From Pseudomonas putida (lineage in GTDB: Bacteria > Pseudomonadota > Gammaproteobacteria > Pseudomonadales > Pseudomonadaceae), in the NCBI RefSeq assembly GCF_028682175.1, contig NZ_JANHKS010000011.1, positions 62,001 to 126,000 on the forward strand: a stretch of 64,000 nt of DNA, read 5' to 3'. Below are positions 47,592 through 59,486 of this stretch, piece by piece. Position numbers and translations under genes: made by a program. The notes under the pieces were generated by a model. The model saw nothing but the letters and a program-made list of their open reading frames with translations, ran no database searches and was not told where the DNA came from. Numbering within the stretch: the stretch's first letter is position 1; every line of letters starts with the position of its first letter.

Positions 47592-48251
47592 ATGACGTTC
47601 AAGGCACCGGACAGCCTCGCTGAGCAGATCGCTCACCACCTCGCCGAACGGATCATTCGCGGCGAGCTCAAGCCCGGGGAGCGGATTCAGGAGCAGAAGG
47701 TCACCCAAGCGCTGAATGTCAGCCGTGGCTCTGTGCGCGAAGCATTGCTGATCCTGGAACGCCGTCACCTGATCGTGATCCTGCCGCGCCGTGGTGCCCA
47801 GGTGTCCGTGCTCACCCCGCACAACATCGAAAGCCTGTGCGCGCTGATGAGCGAGATGTACATCTTGCTCGGCCTTGCGGTGGCCAAACGCTGGGCCGAA
47901 GAACTGGACCTTGCGCCGTTCCAGCAGATCCAGCAGCGGCTGATCGCCAGTTGCGAGCGCGGCGACGTGAAGAGCTTCGTCGAGGACAGCTTCAACGTGA
48001 TGCGCGCTGCGTATCCGTTCGCCAACAATCCGTACCTGGAAGAAACCGTCGAGAACCTGCAGCCGTCCATGAGCCGCTTCTACTACCTGGCGCTGGATCA
48101 GCGTCAGGCCGAGATGAGCGAATACCTGACACTGTTCGGCCAGTTGCTGGAAGCGGTGGTTGCGCGGGATCTGCCGCGCATCCGCGACGTGCTCACCGCC
48201 TACGCCGAGCGCAGTTGCCAGTCGATCCTGTCTGCATTGGCGGCCAGCTGA
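47592..48251 (+). CDS. GntR-family (FCD) regulator next to xdhA
   Basis: 219 residues. Winged helix (LAEQIAHHLAERIIRGELKPG; EQKVTQALNVSRGSVREAL) and FCD ligand domain. AAAGGAAAG ribosome site before the ATG. Divergent from xdhA with two palindromes between; I propose TGACC-N4-GGTCA as its site and xdhABC-guaD, the AzgA permease and the Tsx-like porin as targets. smc follows after three bases, so it may be co-transcribed with this housekeeping gene. Confidence 0.88.
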   Translation: MTFKAPDSLAEQIAHHLAERIIRGELKPGERIQEQKVTQALNVSRGSVREALLILERRHLIVILPRRGAQVSVLTPHNIESLCALMSEMYILLGLAVAKRWAEELDLAPFQQIQQRLIASCERGDVKSFVEDSFNVMRAAYPFANNPYLEETVENLQPSMSRFYYLALDQRQAEMSEYLTLFGQLLEAVVARDLPRIRDVLTAYAERSCQSILSALAAS

Positions 48252-48254
48252 TCC

Positions 48255-51200
48255 ATGCGGCTTAAATGCATCAGGCTGGCGGGGTTCAAGTCGTTCGTCG
48301 ACCCGACGACAGTGAACTTCCCCAGCAACATGGCGGCCGTGGTCGGCCCCAATGGATGCGGCAAATCCAACATCATCGACGCGGTGCGCTGGGTCATGGG
48401 CGAAAGCTCGGCCAAGAACCTGCGCGGCGAGTCGATGACCGATGTCATCTTCAACGGCTCCACCAGTCGCAAGCCGGTGAGCCAGGCCAGCATCGAGCTG
48501 GTGTTCGACAACTCCGACAGCACGCTGGTGGGCGAATACGCCGCCTATGCGGAAATTTCCATTCGCCGCAAGGTCACCCGCGACAGCCAGAACACCTATT
48601 ACCTGAACGGCACCAAATGCCGGCGTCGCGACATCACCGACATCTTCCTCGGCACGGGCCTGGGGCCACGCAGCTACTCGATCATCGAGCAGGGCATGAT
48701 CTCCAAGCTGATCGAAGCCAAGCCCGAGGATCTGCGCAACTTCATCGAAGAGGCCGCGGGCATCTCCAAGTACAAGGAGCGCCGGCGTGAAACCGAGAAC
48801 CGCATTCGTCGCACCCACGAGAACCTCGCGCGTCTGACCGACCTGCGCGAAGAGCTCGAGCGTCAACTGGAGCGCCTGCACCGCCAGGCCCAGGCCGCCG
48901 AGAAGTATCAGGAATACAAGGCCGAAGAGCGTCAGCTCAAGGCGCAGTTGTCGGCGTTGCGCTGGCAGGCCCTGAACGAGCAGGTGGCCCAGCGCGAAGC
49001 GGTGATCGGTAACCAGGAAGTCGGCTTCGAAGCGCTGGTCGCCGATCAGCGCAGCGCCGATGCCGCCATCGAGCGCCTGCGTGACGGGCACCATGATCTG
49101 TCCGAGCGCTTCAACGTGGTGCAGGGGCGCTTCTATTCGGTGGGCGGTGACATCGCTCGTAACGAACAGAGCATCCAGCACGGCCAGCAACGCCTGCGCC
49201 AATTGCAGGACGACCTGCGCGAAGCCGAGCGTGCGCGCCAGGAGACCGAATCCCATCTGGGCCATGACCGCACGCTGCTCGCGACCCTCGGTGAAGAGCT
49301 TGAAATGCTCGAGCCCGAGCAGGAAATGACCCTGGCCGCCGCCGAGGAATCCGCCGCCGCGCTGGAAGAGGCCGAGGTGGCCATGCACGGCTGGCAGGAA
49401 AAATGGGACGCTTTCAACCTGTCGTCCGCCGAGCCGCGGCGTCAGGCCGAGGTCCAGCAATCGCGCATCCAGCAGCTGGAAACCAGCCTGGAGCGACTGG
49501 CCGAGCGGCAGCGTCGGTTGGGTGAAGAGCGCCAGTTGCTCGCCGCCGATCCCGAAGACGCGGCGATTCTCGACCTCAGCGAAGACCTCGCCGCCCGGGA
49601 GATGGCCTTCGAAGAGCTGACCGCCGAGGAAGAGCAACTGGTCGAGCGCCTTGAGCAACTGCGTCTCGAACTGCAACAGGCCACCCAATCCCAGCAGCAG
49701 GCCCAAGGCGATCTGCAGCGCCTCAATGGCCGCCTCGCCTCGCTGGAAGCCTTGCAACAGGCTGCGCTCGATCCGGGGACCGGCACCGCCGAGTGGCTGC
49801 GCGATCACCAGTTGAGCGAGCGTCCGCGCCTGGCCGAAGGCTTGCGCGTTGAAGCCGGTTGGGAGCTGGCGGTGGAGACCGTGCTCGGCGCGGACTTGCA
49901 CGCCGTGCTGGTCGATGACTTCTCGGGGCTGGATCTGGCCGGTTTCAGCCAGGGCGACTTGCGTCTGGTCAGCTCCGCCAGCGACATGACGCGCATTGCC
50001 GGCAGCCTGCTGGACAAGGTCGACAGCCAGGTCGATCTGAGCAGCTGGCTGGGGCAGGTCAAACCTGTCGAAACACTCGAAGACGCCTTGTCGATGCGCG
50101 CGCAGTTGAGCGTCGGGCAGAGCCTGATCAGCCGCGATGGCTATTGGGTCGGCCGTGATTTTCTGCGGGTGCGCCGCGCCAGTGAAGCCGAAAGCGGCGT
50201 ACTGGCCCGAGGCCAGGAATTGCAGCGTCTGGAAGCCGAACGCGAAGAGCGCGAAGCGACCCTCGCCGCGCTCGAAGAGCAACTGCTCAGCCTGCGTGAA
50301 CAGCAGCGCACCCAGGAGGAGAGCCGCGAACAGCTTCGCAGGCGCCTGCAGGAAGAAGCCCGTCAGCAGAGTGAGTTGAAGGCGCAACTGTCGGCCGCCA
50401 AGGCCAAGGTCGAGCAATTGACCCTGCGTCGCACCCGGCTGGACGAAGAACTGACCGAACTCGGCGAGCAGCGCGCTTTGGAGCAGGAGAGCCTGGGCGA
50501 ATCGCGCCTGCAATTGCAGGACGCCCTGGACAGCATGGCGCTGGACACCGAGCAGCGCGAACTGCTGCTGGCCCAGCGTGACAGCCTGCGCGAGCGCCTG
50601 GACCGGGTGCGCCAGGAAGCCCGCCAGCACAAGGACCACGGCAACCACCTGGCCGTGCGCCTGAGCTCCTTGCGAGCGCAACACGATTCCACCCGCCAGG
50701 CGCTGGAGCGTCTGGAGATGCAGTCCGAACGCCTGACCGAAAAGCGCGAGCAGTTGAGCCTCGGGTTGGAGGAGGGCGCAGCACCGCTTGAAGAGCTGCG
50801 CATGAAGCTTGAAGAGCTGCTGGAAAAGCGCATGGCCGTCGACGACGAAATGCGCACCGCCAAGAATGCCCTCGAAGACGCCGACCGTGAACTGCGCGAT
50901 GCCGAGAAGCGTCGTACCCAGGCCGAGCAGCAATCGCAACTGCTGCGTGGGCAACTGGAACAGCAGCGTCTGGAATGGCAATCGCTCACTGTCAGACGCA
51001 AGACGTTGCAGGAGCAATTGCACGAAGACGGCTACGATCTAAATGGTGTGCTGGCGACATTGACCCCCGAGGCCAACGAAAAGGACGCCGAGGAAGAACT
51101 GGGGCGCATCGACGGGCGAATCCAGCGTCTGGGCGCGATCAACCTTGCAGCCATCGACGAGTACCAGCAGCAGTCCGAGCGCAAACGCTATCTGGACGCT

Positions 51201-51743
51201 CAGGATGCCGACCTCGTTGAAGCGCTGGATACCCTGGAAAACGTCATTCGCAAGATCGACAAGGAAACGCGAAATCGCTTCAAAGAGACCTTCGATCAGA
51301 TAAACAGCGGAATTCAGGCACTTTTTCCAAAAGTTTTCGGTGGTGGCAGCGCTTATCTGGAACTGACGGGCGAAGATTTACTCGATACAGGGGTGACGAT
51401 CATGGCGCGTCCTCCGGGCAAGAAGAACAGCACGATCCATTTGCTGTCCGGCGGCGAGAAAGCCCTGACCGCACTGGCACTGGTTTTTGCCATTTTCAAA
51501 CTCAACCCGGCGCCGTTCTGCATGCTCGACGAAGTCGATGCACCACTGGACGACGCCAACGTGGGCCGCTATGCCCGACTGGTCAAGGAGATGTCGCAGA
51601 CCGTGCAGTTCATCTACATCACGCACAACAAGATCGCCATGGAAATGGCCGACCAGTTGATGGGTGTCACCATGCATGAGCCGGGGTGTTCGCGCCTTGT
51701 GGCGGTGGACGTAGAGGAGGCGATGGCGCTGGTGGATGCGTAG
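48255..51743 (+). CDS. smc: Chromosome condensation ATPase Smc
   Basis: Structural-maintenance-of-chromosomes protein, 1162 residues. Walker A GPNGCGKSNI at about residue 32, long coiled coils (about 165-500 and 660-1000), a central hinge (about 510-650, TGTAEWLRDHQLSERPRL at its edge), ABC signature LSGGEKALTALAL and Walker B FCMLDEVDAPLDD near the C-terminus. The long open frame on the opposite strand is a codon-bias shadow. The ScpAB partners are not in the window. Confidence 0.97.
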   Translation: MRLKCIRLAGFKSFVDPTTVNFPSNMAAVVGPNGCGKSNIIDAVRWVMGESSAKNLRGESMTDVIFNGSTSRKPVSQASIELVFDNSDSTLVGEYAAYAEISIRRKVTRDSQNTYYLNGTKCRRRDITDIFLGTGLGPRSYSIIEQGMISKLIEAKPEDLRNFIEEAAGISKYKERRRETENRIRRTHENLARLTDLREELERQLERLHRQAQAAEKYQEYKAEERQLKAQLSALRWQALNEQVAQREAVIGNQEVGFEALVADQRSADAAIERLRDGHHDLSERFNVVQGRFYSVGGDIARNEQSIQHGQQRLRQLQDDLREAERARQETESHLGHDRTLLATLGEELEMLEPEQEMTLAAAEESAAALEEAEVAMHGWQEKWDAFNLSSAEPRRQAEVQQSRIQQLETSLERLAERQRRLGEERQLLAADPEDAAILDLSEDLAAREMAFEELTAEEEQLVERLEQLRLELQQATQSQQQAQGDLQRLNGRLASLEALQQAALDPGTGTAEWLRDHQLSERPRLAEGLRVEAGWELAVETVLGADLHAVLVDDFSGLDLAGFSQGDLRLVSSASDMTRIAGSLLDKVDSQVDLSSWLGQVKPVETLEDALSMRAQLSVGQSLISRDGYWVGRDFLRVRRASEAESGVLARGQELQRLEAEREEREATLAALEEQLLSLREQQRTQEESREQLRRRLQEEARQQSELKAQLSAAKAKVEQLTLRRTRLDEELTELGEQRALEQESLGESRLQLQDALDSMALDTEQRELLLAQRDSLRERLDRVRQEARQHKDHGNHLAVRLSSLRAQHDSTRQALERLEMQSERLTEKREQLSLGLEEGAAPLEELRMKLEELLEKRMAVDDEMRTAKNALEDADRELRDAEKRRTQAEQQSQLLRGQLEQQRLEWQSLTVRRKTLQEQLHEDGYDLNGVLATLTPEANEKDAEEELGRIDGRIQRLGAINLAAIDEYQQQSERKRYLDAQDADLVEALDTLENVIRKIDKETRNRFKETFDQINSGIQALFPKVFGGGSAYLELTGEDLLDTGVTIMARPPGKKNSTIHLLSGGEKALTALALVFAIFKLNPAPFCMLDEVDAPLDDANVGRYARLVKEMSQTVQFIYITHNKIAMEMADQLMGVTMHEPGCSRLVAVDVEEAMALVDA

Positions 51744-52008
51744 CTGCTGGCCAGGCGGCCAGACGAATAGACAGGGAAAAGTGGCGTTCTGATAGCGCGG
51801 CACAGGATTAACCGTCGCAGCCGTACAGATGCTCGCGACATGCCAGATGTAACTGACGGTGTAAAGTTACCTTTGGTCGTGCTAGTTTAATGTCCACTTT
51901 TTCATTTTTGCGTGGGTAAAAGGCCATTCAGAACATAGAGTTGGCTCCACGTTTTAAAGGGGTTTACGCCCTTAATTTTCAGAATTTTCAATAGAGGCAC
52001 GGGATTAC

Positions 52009-52875
52009 ATGGAAATCGGTCTGCGAGAGTGGCTGATCGTCATCGGCATTATTGTCATTGCCGGTATTCTTTTCGACGGCTGGCGCCGGATGCGCGGCGG
52101 CAAGGGCAAGTTGAAATTCCGGCTGGACCGCAGCTTCTCCAACCTGCCGGACGACGAAGAAGGCTCGTCCGCCGAGGTACTGGGCCCTGCACGTGTCCTG
52201 GACAACCAGAAAGAACCGCAGCTCGACGAGCACGACCTGCCAACCATGAGCGCTGCCCGCGAGCGGCCGGAACGTGCCGAGCGCCCCGAGCGCGAATCCA
52301 AACGCGGCAAGCGCAAGGACGAGCCGCAGCAGGGCGACCTGAATCTGGACCTGGACGGCCCGAGCCTGTTCAGCGCCCGCGAAGACGACTTCCCGGACGA
52401 CAAGCCTGCCCAGCGCATCACCGAGGACAAGGACCTGGCGCCGGTCGAGGAAGTGCTGGTCATCAGCGTGATTTCCCGCGACGAAAGCGGCTTCAAGGGC
52501 CCTGCCTTGTTGCAGAACATTCTGGAAAGCGGCCTGCGTTTCGGCGAGATGGACATTTTCCATCGCCACGAAAGCATGGCGGGCAATGGCGAAGTGCTGT
52601 TCTCCATGGCCAATGCGGTCAAGCCGGGCGTATTCGATCTGGACGACATCGACCACTTCAGCACCCGCGCCGTGAGCTTCTTCCTCGGCCTGCCAGGCCC
52701 GCGTCATCCGAAACAGGCTTTCGACGTGATGGTGGCCGCAGCCCGCAAACTGGCTCACGAATTGAACGGCGAGTTGAAAGATGATCAGCGCAGCGTCATG
52801 ACTGCGCAGACCATCGAACACTACCGCCAGCGCATCGTCGAATTCGAACGCCGCGCGCTGACTCAGCGTCGTTGA
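52009..52875 (+). CDS. zipA: Cell-division protein ZipA
   Basis: Tethers FtsZ to the membrane. 288 residues: N-terminal helix ([21 protein letters not shown]), charged linker (about 30-145) and a C-terminal FtsZ-binding domain (about 150-285, [20 protein letters not shown] and [19 protein letters not shown], in parts). Its own 265-base upstream gap after smc includes a possible promoter near TAGTTTAAT at about 51883, which I cannot confirm. Confidence 0.94.
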   Translation: MEIGLREWLIVIGIIVIAGILFDGWRRMRGGKGKLKFRLDRSFSNLPDDEEGSSAEVLGPARVLDNQKEPQLDEHDLPTMSAARERPERAERPERESKRGKRKDEPQQGDLNLDLDGPSLFSAREDDFPDDKPAQRITEDKDLAPVEEVLVISVISRDESGFKGPALLQNILESGLRFGEMDIFHRHESMAGNGEVLFSMANAVKPGVFDLDDIDHFSTRAVSFFLGLPGPRHPKQAFDVMVAAARKLAHELNGELKDDQRSVMTAQTIEHYRQRIVEFERRALTQRR

Positions 52876-52903
52876 TCCCCGTAGATCGTGGGCCTGATTG
52901 AAC

Positions 52904-52985
52904 TGTGGGAGCGAGCTTGCTCGCGAAGGCGTTGGTTCTGACACCGCAGCGTCTGAACCATTCGCGAGCAAGCTCGCTCCCACAG
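52904..52985. repeat. REPIN, TGTGGGAGCGAGCTTGCTCG type
   Basis: Inverted pair; nearly the same as 38339-38420 including the centre. Confidence 0.92.
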
Positions 52986-53010
52986 GTACACCGCCCTGAT
53001 CCTATGAATT

Positions 53011-55412
<2,402 letters not shown>

Positions 55413-55462
55413 TTCCAACCAACCGCGATGGCCCACGCGCATCGCGGGTGCAACACCCGCCC

Positions 55463-55547
55463 CGTAGCAGCCGGGCTTGCCCGCGGGGCGATCTCAAGTC
55501 CGTCCCATTCCTTGAAACCGTCCCCGCCGGCAAGCCGTGCTGCTACG
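55463..55547. repeat. REPIN, GTAGCAGCACGG/GTAGCAGCCGGG hybrid type
   Basis: Left arm CGTAGCAGCCGGGCTTGCCC, right arm the complement of GTAGCAGCACGGCTTGCCGG; the arms differ by a few bases. Confidence 0.88.
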
Positions 55548-55665
55548 ATGGCATCCGGTGTTCACGCGGTAGGTGCCACCGCGCAGAACCTGTGCTCCAC
55601 AAAAATCCACGGAACCCCCGCAACCCCCGACGATCTAGTGCTTGCGGCCACATCGGGAGATCGCC

Positions 55666-56832
55666 ATGTTCCAGTTCTTCGAACAACTCAGCACACGCAT
55701 CGCGGCGCGGTTCGCCCCGGAAACCCGGCGCAACGGCAAAGTCTGGCAATGCCGCTGCGGCCAGTCGGTGTTCCTGCGCAACAGCCAGTGCCTGGCCTGC
55801 CAGGCGGCGCTGGGTTATCTGCCCCAGCAGGGCAAAATCGCCGCACTGGAACCCGGACCCGATCTCAACACTTGGCGCCTGAGCGAAGAGCCGCAGGCCG
55901 GTCTGTACCGCCGCTGCGCCAACCTCGACACGCCCGCCGCCTGCAACTGGCTGTTTCCAGCCCACGATGCAGGAGAATTCTGCATCGCCTGTAGCCTCAA
56001 CAAAACCATCCCCGACCTGTCCGTGCCGGAAAACCCCGAACGCTGGCGCAAGATCGAGATCGCCAAACGCCGGCTGGTCGCGCAACTCGTCACCCTGGGC
56101 TTGCCGGTCGTCCCCAAGACCGTCGATGAACAACGCGGACTGGCCTTCGAGTTTCTCGGCGTCGACCTGGAAGGCAATCTGCCCACCACCGGACACGCCA
56201 ACGGCCTGATCACCCTCAACGTGGAAGAAGCCGACGACGCCATCCGTGAGAAGGTTCGCGTGCAGATGCACGAACCCTATCGCACGCTGCTCGGACATTT
56301 CCGCCATGAGGTCGGACACTACTACTGGGATCGTCTGATCGCGGGCACCTACTGGCAGGACGGTTTCCGCAACCTGTTCGGAGACGACCGCGCCAGCTAC
56401 GCCGAAGCGCTGGATCATCACTATCAGAACGGCGCCCCCGCCGACTGGCAACAGCACCACGTCAGCGCCTACGCCACCATGCATCCATGGGAAGACTGGG
56501 CCGAAACCTGGGCCCATTACCTGCACATGACCGACGCCGTCGACACTGCCTTAAGCCTGGGCATGAGCGCCCACGACATGGACCTGGATTACCAGCCCTT
56601 CGACCTGCACACCCTCTACGACCCGCAGCATCCCGGCGGGCCTGCCTTCCTCGCCTTCGTCAATGCCTGGATCGAACTGGCAGGCATGCTCAACGAGCTT
56701 TCCCGCGCCATGGGCCAGCCGGATTTCTATCCCTTCGTGTTGTCACCTGAAGTCATTACCAAGCTGCATTTCATCCATCTGGTCATTCAGGATGCGGGCG
56801 GCAAGGCAAACGAAGTGGTGCAGATCCAGTGA
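55666..56832 (+). CDS. Putative zinc metallopeptidase with N-terminal zinc ribbon
   Basis: 388 residues from the ATG at 55666. An N-terminal four-cysteine ribbon (CRCGQSVFLRNSQCLACQ) is followed by a second Cys-rich part (CANL ... FCIAC) and a helical domain with the metallopeptidase signature HEVGHYY (about residue 210) and a downstream Glu-rich helix (EDWAETWAHYLH). Family is conserved in Pseudomonas with unknown substrate. Cytoplasmic by lack of signal. Confidence 0.87.
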   Translation: MFQFFEQLSTRIAARFAPETRRNGKVWQCRCGQSVFLRNSQCLACQAALGYLPQQGKIAALEPGPDLNTWRLSEEPQAGLYRRCANLDTPAACNWLFPAHDAGEFCIACSLNKTIPDLSVPENPERWRKIEIAKRRLVAQLVTLGLPVVPKTVDEQRGLAFEFLGVDLEGNLPTTGHANGLITLNVEEADDAIREKVRVQMHEPYRTLLGHFRHEVGHYYWDRLIAGTYWQDGFRNLFGDDRASYAEALDHHYQNGAPADWQQHHVSAYATMHPWEDWAETWAHYLHMTDAVDTALSLGMSAHDMDLDYQPFDLHTLYDPQHPGGPAFLAFVNAWIELAGMLNELSRAMGQPDFYPFVLSPEVITKLHFIHLVIQDAGGKANEVVQIQ

Positions 56833-56999
56833 CCCATCCAAACGAGTGAAGTGCATGTTTTGCTGCAACTTCCACCCCTTGCGCCAGTCGTCGCCGCCGG
56901 TCTGCGAACGCCTGCACGGTTGCGAATCTGGTGCTAACTTGGGGCTCACAATATCGTTTTGATACTACTGGCATAAAGCTGTTGCACAGGGATTCGCAT

Positions 57000-58805
57000 A
57001 TGGCCAATAGCGCTCCAATTCCACTGAACGAGGCTTCGCGTCTTTCTCGCATTTCCCACATGGGGCTCCTGGATTCAGCAGCGGACGACGTGCTGGATCA
57101 CATCGTCGAGATGGTTGCTCACTATTTCGAGGCGCCGGTGGCGCTGGTGTCCATCATCAGCGAACACCGCCAGTGGTTTCGCGCCGGCACCGGGCTGGAT
57201 GAGCGCGAGACCCCACGGGAAATTTCCTTCTGCGCCTACTCCATTCTCTCGCACGACATCTTCCAGGTGCCTGACGCGCTGCACGACAAACGCTTCAAGG
57301 ACAACCCCATGGTGGCGGGGGAGCCCTACATCCGTTTCTACGCAGGTGTACCGCTGGTGACCGCCGATGGCCTGGCCCTTGGCACCCTGTGCATCATCGA
57401 CAGCAAGCCGCGTGCGCCGCTGGAAGGGCGTGACATGAGCATGCTGGAGATGTACGGCCAACTGGTGATGAAACGCCTGAACAACCTGCGCAACAGCAAC
57501 TACGTCGACCAGCCCACCGGCCTGTTCAATCGCCTGCGTCTGGAAGAAGACATCATGGCGCTGGCCGACCGGGACAACTACGCGCTGGTGGCGCTGGACA
57601 TGGTCGATCCGCTGTTTCTGGACAGCATCGTCCGCGCGCTGGGCTACAGCTTTTCCCAGGAACTGGTCAAATGCATGATCGACAGCTGCCGCGAGCAACT
57701 GCCGCCCGACACCGCGCTGTATAAGGTCAGCCCCACCCGCATCGCGCTGCTCACCCGGCACGCGGCGCCAGAGCAGGCCGAGCAGCTGTTTCGCAAACTC
57801 ATCAAGCATTTCCAGCGCCCGCTGGTGTGCCGCAACATCCCGATTCAGATGGACGTGGGTATCGGCGTGCTGCCCCTGGGCCTGGGCAAGCACGACGAGC
57901 GTGACTGGATTCGACTGGTAGTCAGCGCCGCCGACGAAGCGCGGGGCAAAGCCACCGGCTGGCGCTGGTATGAACCGCATCTGGATTTCGCCCAGCAGCG
58001 CGCATTTTTGCTGCTGGCCTCCCTGGCCGACGCCGTCCGCAGCCCCGACCAACTGTCACTGGCCTTCCAGCCGCGCCTTGAAGTCAGTACCGGCCGTGTG
58101 GTCACCGTCGAGGCGCTGCTGCGCTGGCAGCACCCCGTGCTAGGCCCGATCAGTCCGGCAGAATTCATCCCCCTGGCGGAAAAGACCGCGCTGATCCGCT
58201 CCCTCAGCCTCTGGGTGCTGCGCCATGCCGTGCAACAGGCTCGAACCTGGCAGCAGCAGGGCTATGCGTTCAAGGTGGCGATGAACGTCTCGGCCATTGA
58301 CCTGGCCAACTCGCAATTCAGCGACGCACTGTTCGAACAACTCGCCATCAGCGGCCTGGATCCGGGTCGCTTCGAGCTTGAATTCACCGAAAGCGCCCTG
58401 TGCGCCAACCCCGAAATCACCCGCCAGCAACTCGAACGCCTGCGCGCCCTGAACATCGACATCGCCATCGACGACTTCGGCACCGGCTACAGCAACTGGA
58501 CCTACCTGCGCCAACTGCCGGCCACCACCGTCAAACTCGACAAGTCCCTGGTGGAAAACCTCGACGCCAACGAAAAGGATCGCCGCCTGGTCGAAGCCAT
58601 CGTCGACCTGGCGCGACGCCTGGGCTACCGCGTCGTGGCAGAAGGGGCGGAAACCGAAGACGTCTACGAAATCCTCTGCCAGCTCGGCTGCCACGAAGTG
58701 CAGGGCTACCTCATCGCCCGGCCCATGCCCCCGGGCGCCCTGGAACACTGGATGAACGGCGAACGCACCGCCAAGGTTCGCGAACTGCGAGCGCTGGGCC
58801 ACTGA
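57000..58805 (+). CDS. GAF-(degenerate GGDEF)-EAL cyclic-di-GMP phosphodiesterase
   Basis: 601 residues. GAF sensor (about 20-150, VALVSIISEHRQWFRAGTG), a GGDEF fold with its GG(D/E)EF signature replaced by KVSPTRIAL, and an EAL domain with E371-A372-L373 (VEALLRW), NVSAID, EFTES, D491-D492 (DDFGTG), KLDKSL and AEGAE. All residues needed for metal binding and hydrolysis of c-di-GMP are there, so it should be an active phosphodiesterase controlled by GAF and the dead cyclase domain. The ATG at 57000 has GGGATT upstream. Confidence 0.92.
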   Translation: MANSAPIPLNEASRLSRISHMGLLDSAADDVLDHIVEMVAHYFEAPVALVSIISEHRQWFRAGTGLDERETPREISFCAYSILSHDIFQVPDALHDKRFKDNPMVAGEPYIRFYAGVPLVTADGLALGTLCIIDSKPRAPLEGRDMSMLEMYGQLVMKRLNNLRNSNYVDQPTGLFNRLRLEEDIMALADRDNYALVALDMVDPLFLDSIVRALGYSFSQELVKCMIDSCREQLPPDTALYKVSPTRIALLTRHAAPEQAEQLFRKLIKHFQRPLVCRNIPIQMDVGIGVLPLGLGKHDERDWIRLVVSAADEARGKATGWRWYEPHLDFAQQRAFLLLASLADAVRSPDQLSLAFQPRLEVSTGRVVTVEALLRWQHPVLGPISPAEFIPLAEKTALIRSLSLWVLRHAVQQARTWQQQGYAFKVAMNVSAIDLANSQFSDALFEQLAISGLDPGRFELEFTESALCANPEITRQQLERLRALNIDIAIDDFGTGYSNWTYLRQLPATTVKLDKSLVENLDANEKDRRLVEAIVDLARRLGYRVVAEGAETEDVYEILCQLGCHEVQGYLIARPMPPGALEHWMNGERTAKVRELRALGH

Positions 58806-58944
58806 GCATCGGCACGCCGGGAAGAAGGGTGCGCACAAGTGCTTGAGCGCTATCGGATTTTTTATCTGAAACCAGAGGTTGTAACTTCCCGCCAGACCGG
58901 TACAATGGCCCCCGCTCGCCGGGCAAGCCGGCAGCATGCGTTAT

Positions 58945-59054
58945 GGTGACCCCATCGGTCCCCCCGCAACGATTACCCGTGAACCTGGTCAGAGCCGGAA
59001 GGCAGCAGCCACAGCGGGAACATTGTGTGCCGGGGTGTGGCTGGTGGGGGCACC
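58945..59054 (+). ncRNA. ffs: 4.5S RNA (signal recognition particle RNA)
   Basis: RNA component of SRP; binds Ffh and targets membrane proteins. The conserved domain IV is read directly: GTCAGAGCCGGAAGGCAGCA with its GGAA tetraloop and the paired flank CAGCCAC. The ends GGTGACCCCA and TGGGGGCACC pair to close the rod. In P. aeruginosa dnaX follows; here an island follows instead. Confidence 0.95.
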
Positions 59055-59486
59055 ACCCACCTCAAAATCCTTGATTTTACAAGGATTTCTCGCTCAAAAA
59101 TCTCGAAGTGTGACAGCGTTTAGGTACACCTGAGTGGTGCACTGTGACGACGATCCTACCGTGTCTGTTTTCATCCGCCAATGGTGCGTCTCTACGGCCT
59201 ATCGACAAGCTCAATTGCATAAGATATCCAAACCTTTTGATGTGGTGTCATCCCGTTAGTCGCACCCAGACGAAAGCGGTGATTTTCTACCAATCCTTTG
59301 GCTCGTGTCGGAACTCTCCGTGGTGCCCTACACATCAAAAATTCTGCAATCCCTAGGTTAATGCTAGGCGCCTATGGTCGTCCTAGGCAGAGCCTTAGGC
59401 GGGCGTTTAGCGATACAGACATAAAGGCTCATTGCCATTGAACACCCCCCTGAGCTATGGTCCGGAAACCAAAGGGAGGGGAATAC
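59055..59486. other. Island left edge: repeats and no convincing gene
   Basis: A perfect inverted repeat AAATCCTTG-ATTTTA-CAAGGATTT lies at about 59065-59088, ten bases after ffs. Four CTAGG/TTAGG-type repeats lie at about 59352-59400 (CCTAGG, CTAGGC, CCTAGGC, CTTAGGC, about 12-17 bases apart). Small open frames here (such as 59144-59356) have no ribosome site and no recognisable content. Confidence 0.6.
59065..59088. repeat. Inverted repeat at the ffs/island junction
   Basis: Nine-base perfect arms (AAATCCTTG / CAAGGATTT) around a six-base AT loop, with no T run, so it is not a typical terminator. A core attachment site is possible. Confidence 0.5.

Noticed and set aside
47493-51023. Very long open frame (about 1176 codons) on the - strand opposite smc
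   Set aside because: It mirrors the smc reading frame; GC-rich codon use leaves the opposite strand free of stops. The translation is a low-complexity Gln/Leu/Arg mix and smc itself is certain.
59055-59140. tRNA gene as island insertion site
   Set aside because: No cloverleaf or CCA end could be found; the neighbouring stable RNA is the 4.5S RNA.
59144-59356. 70-codon open frame at the left end of the island
   Set aside because: No ribosome site, no recognisable domain, and it crosses sequence that looks intergenic with repeat motifs.
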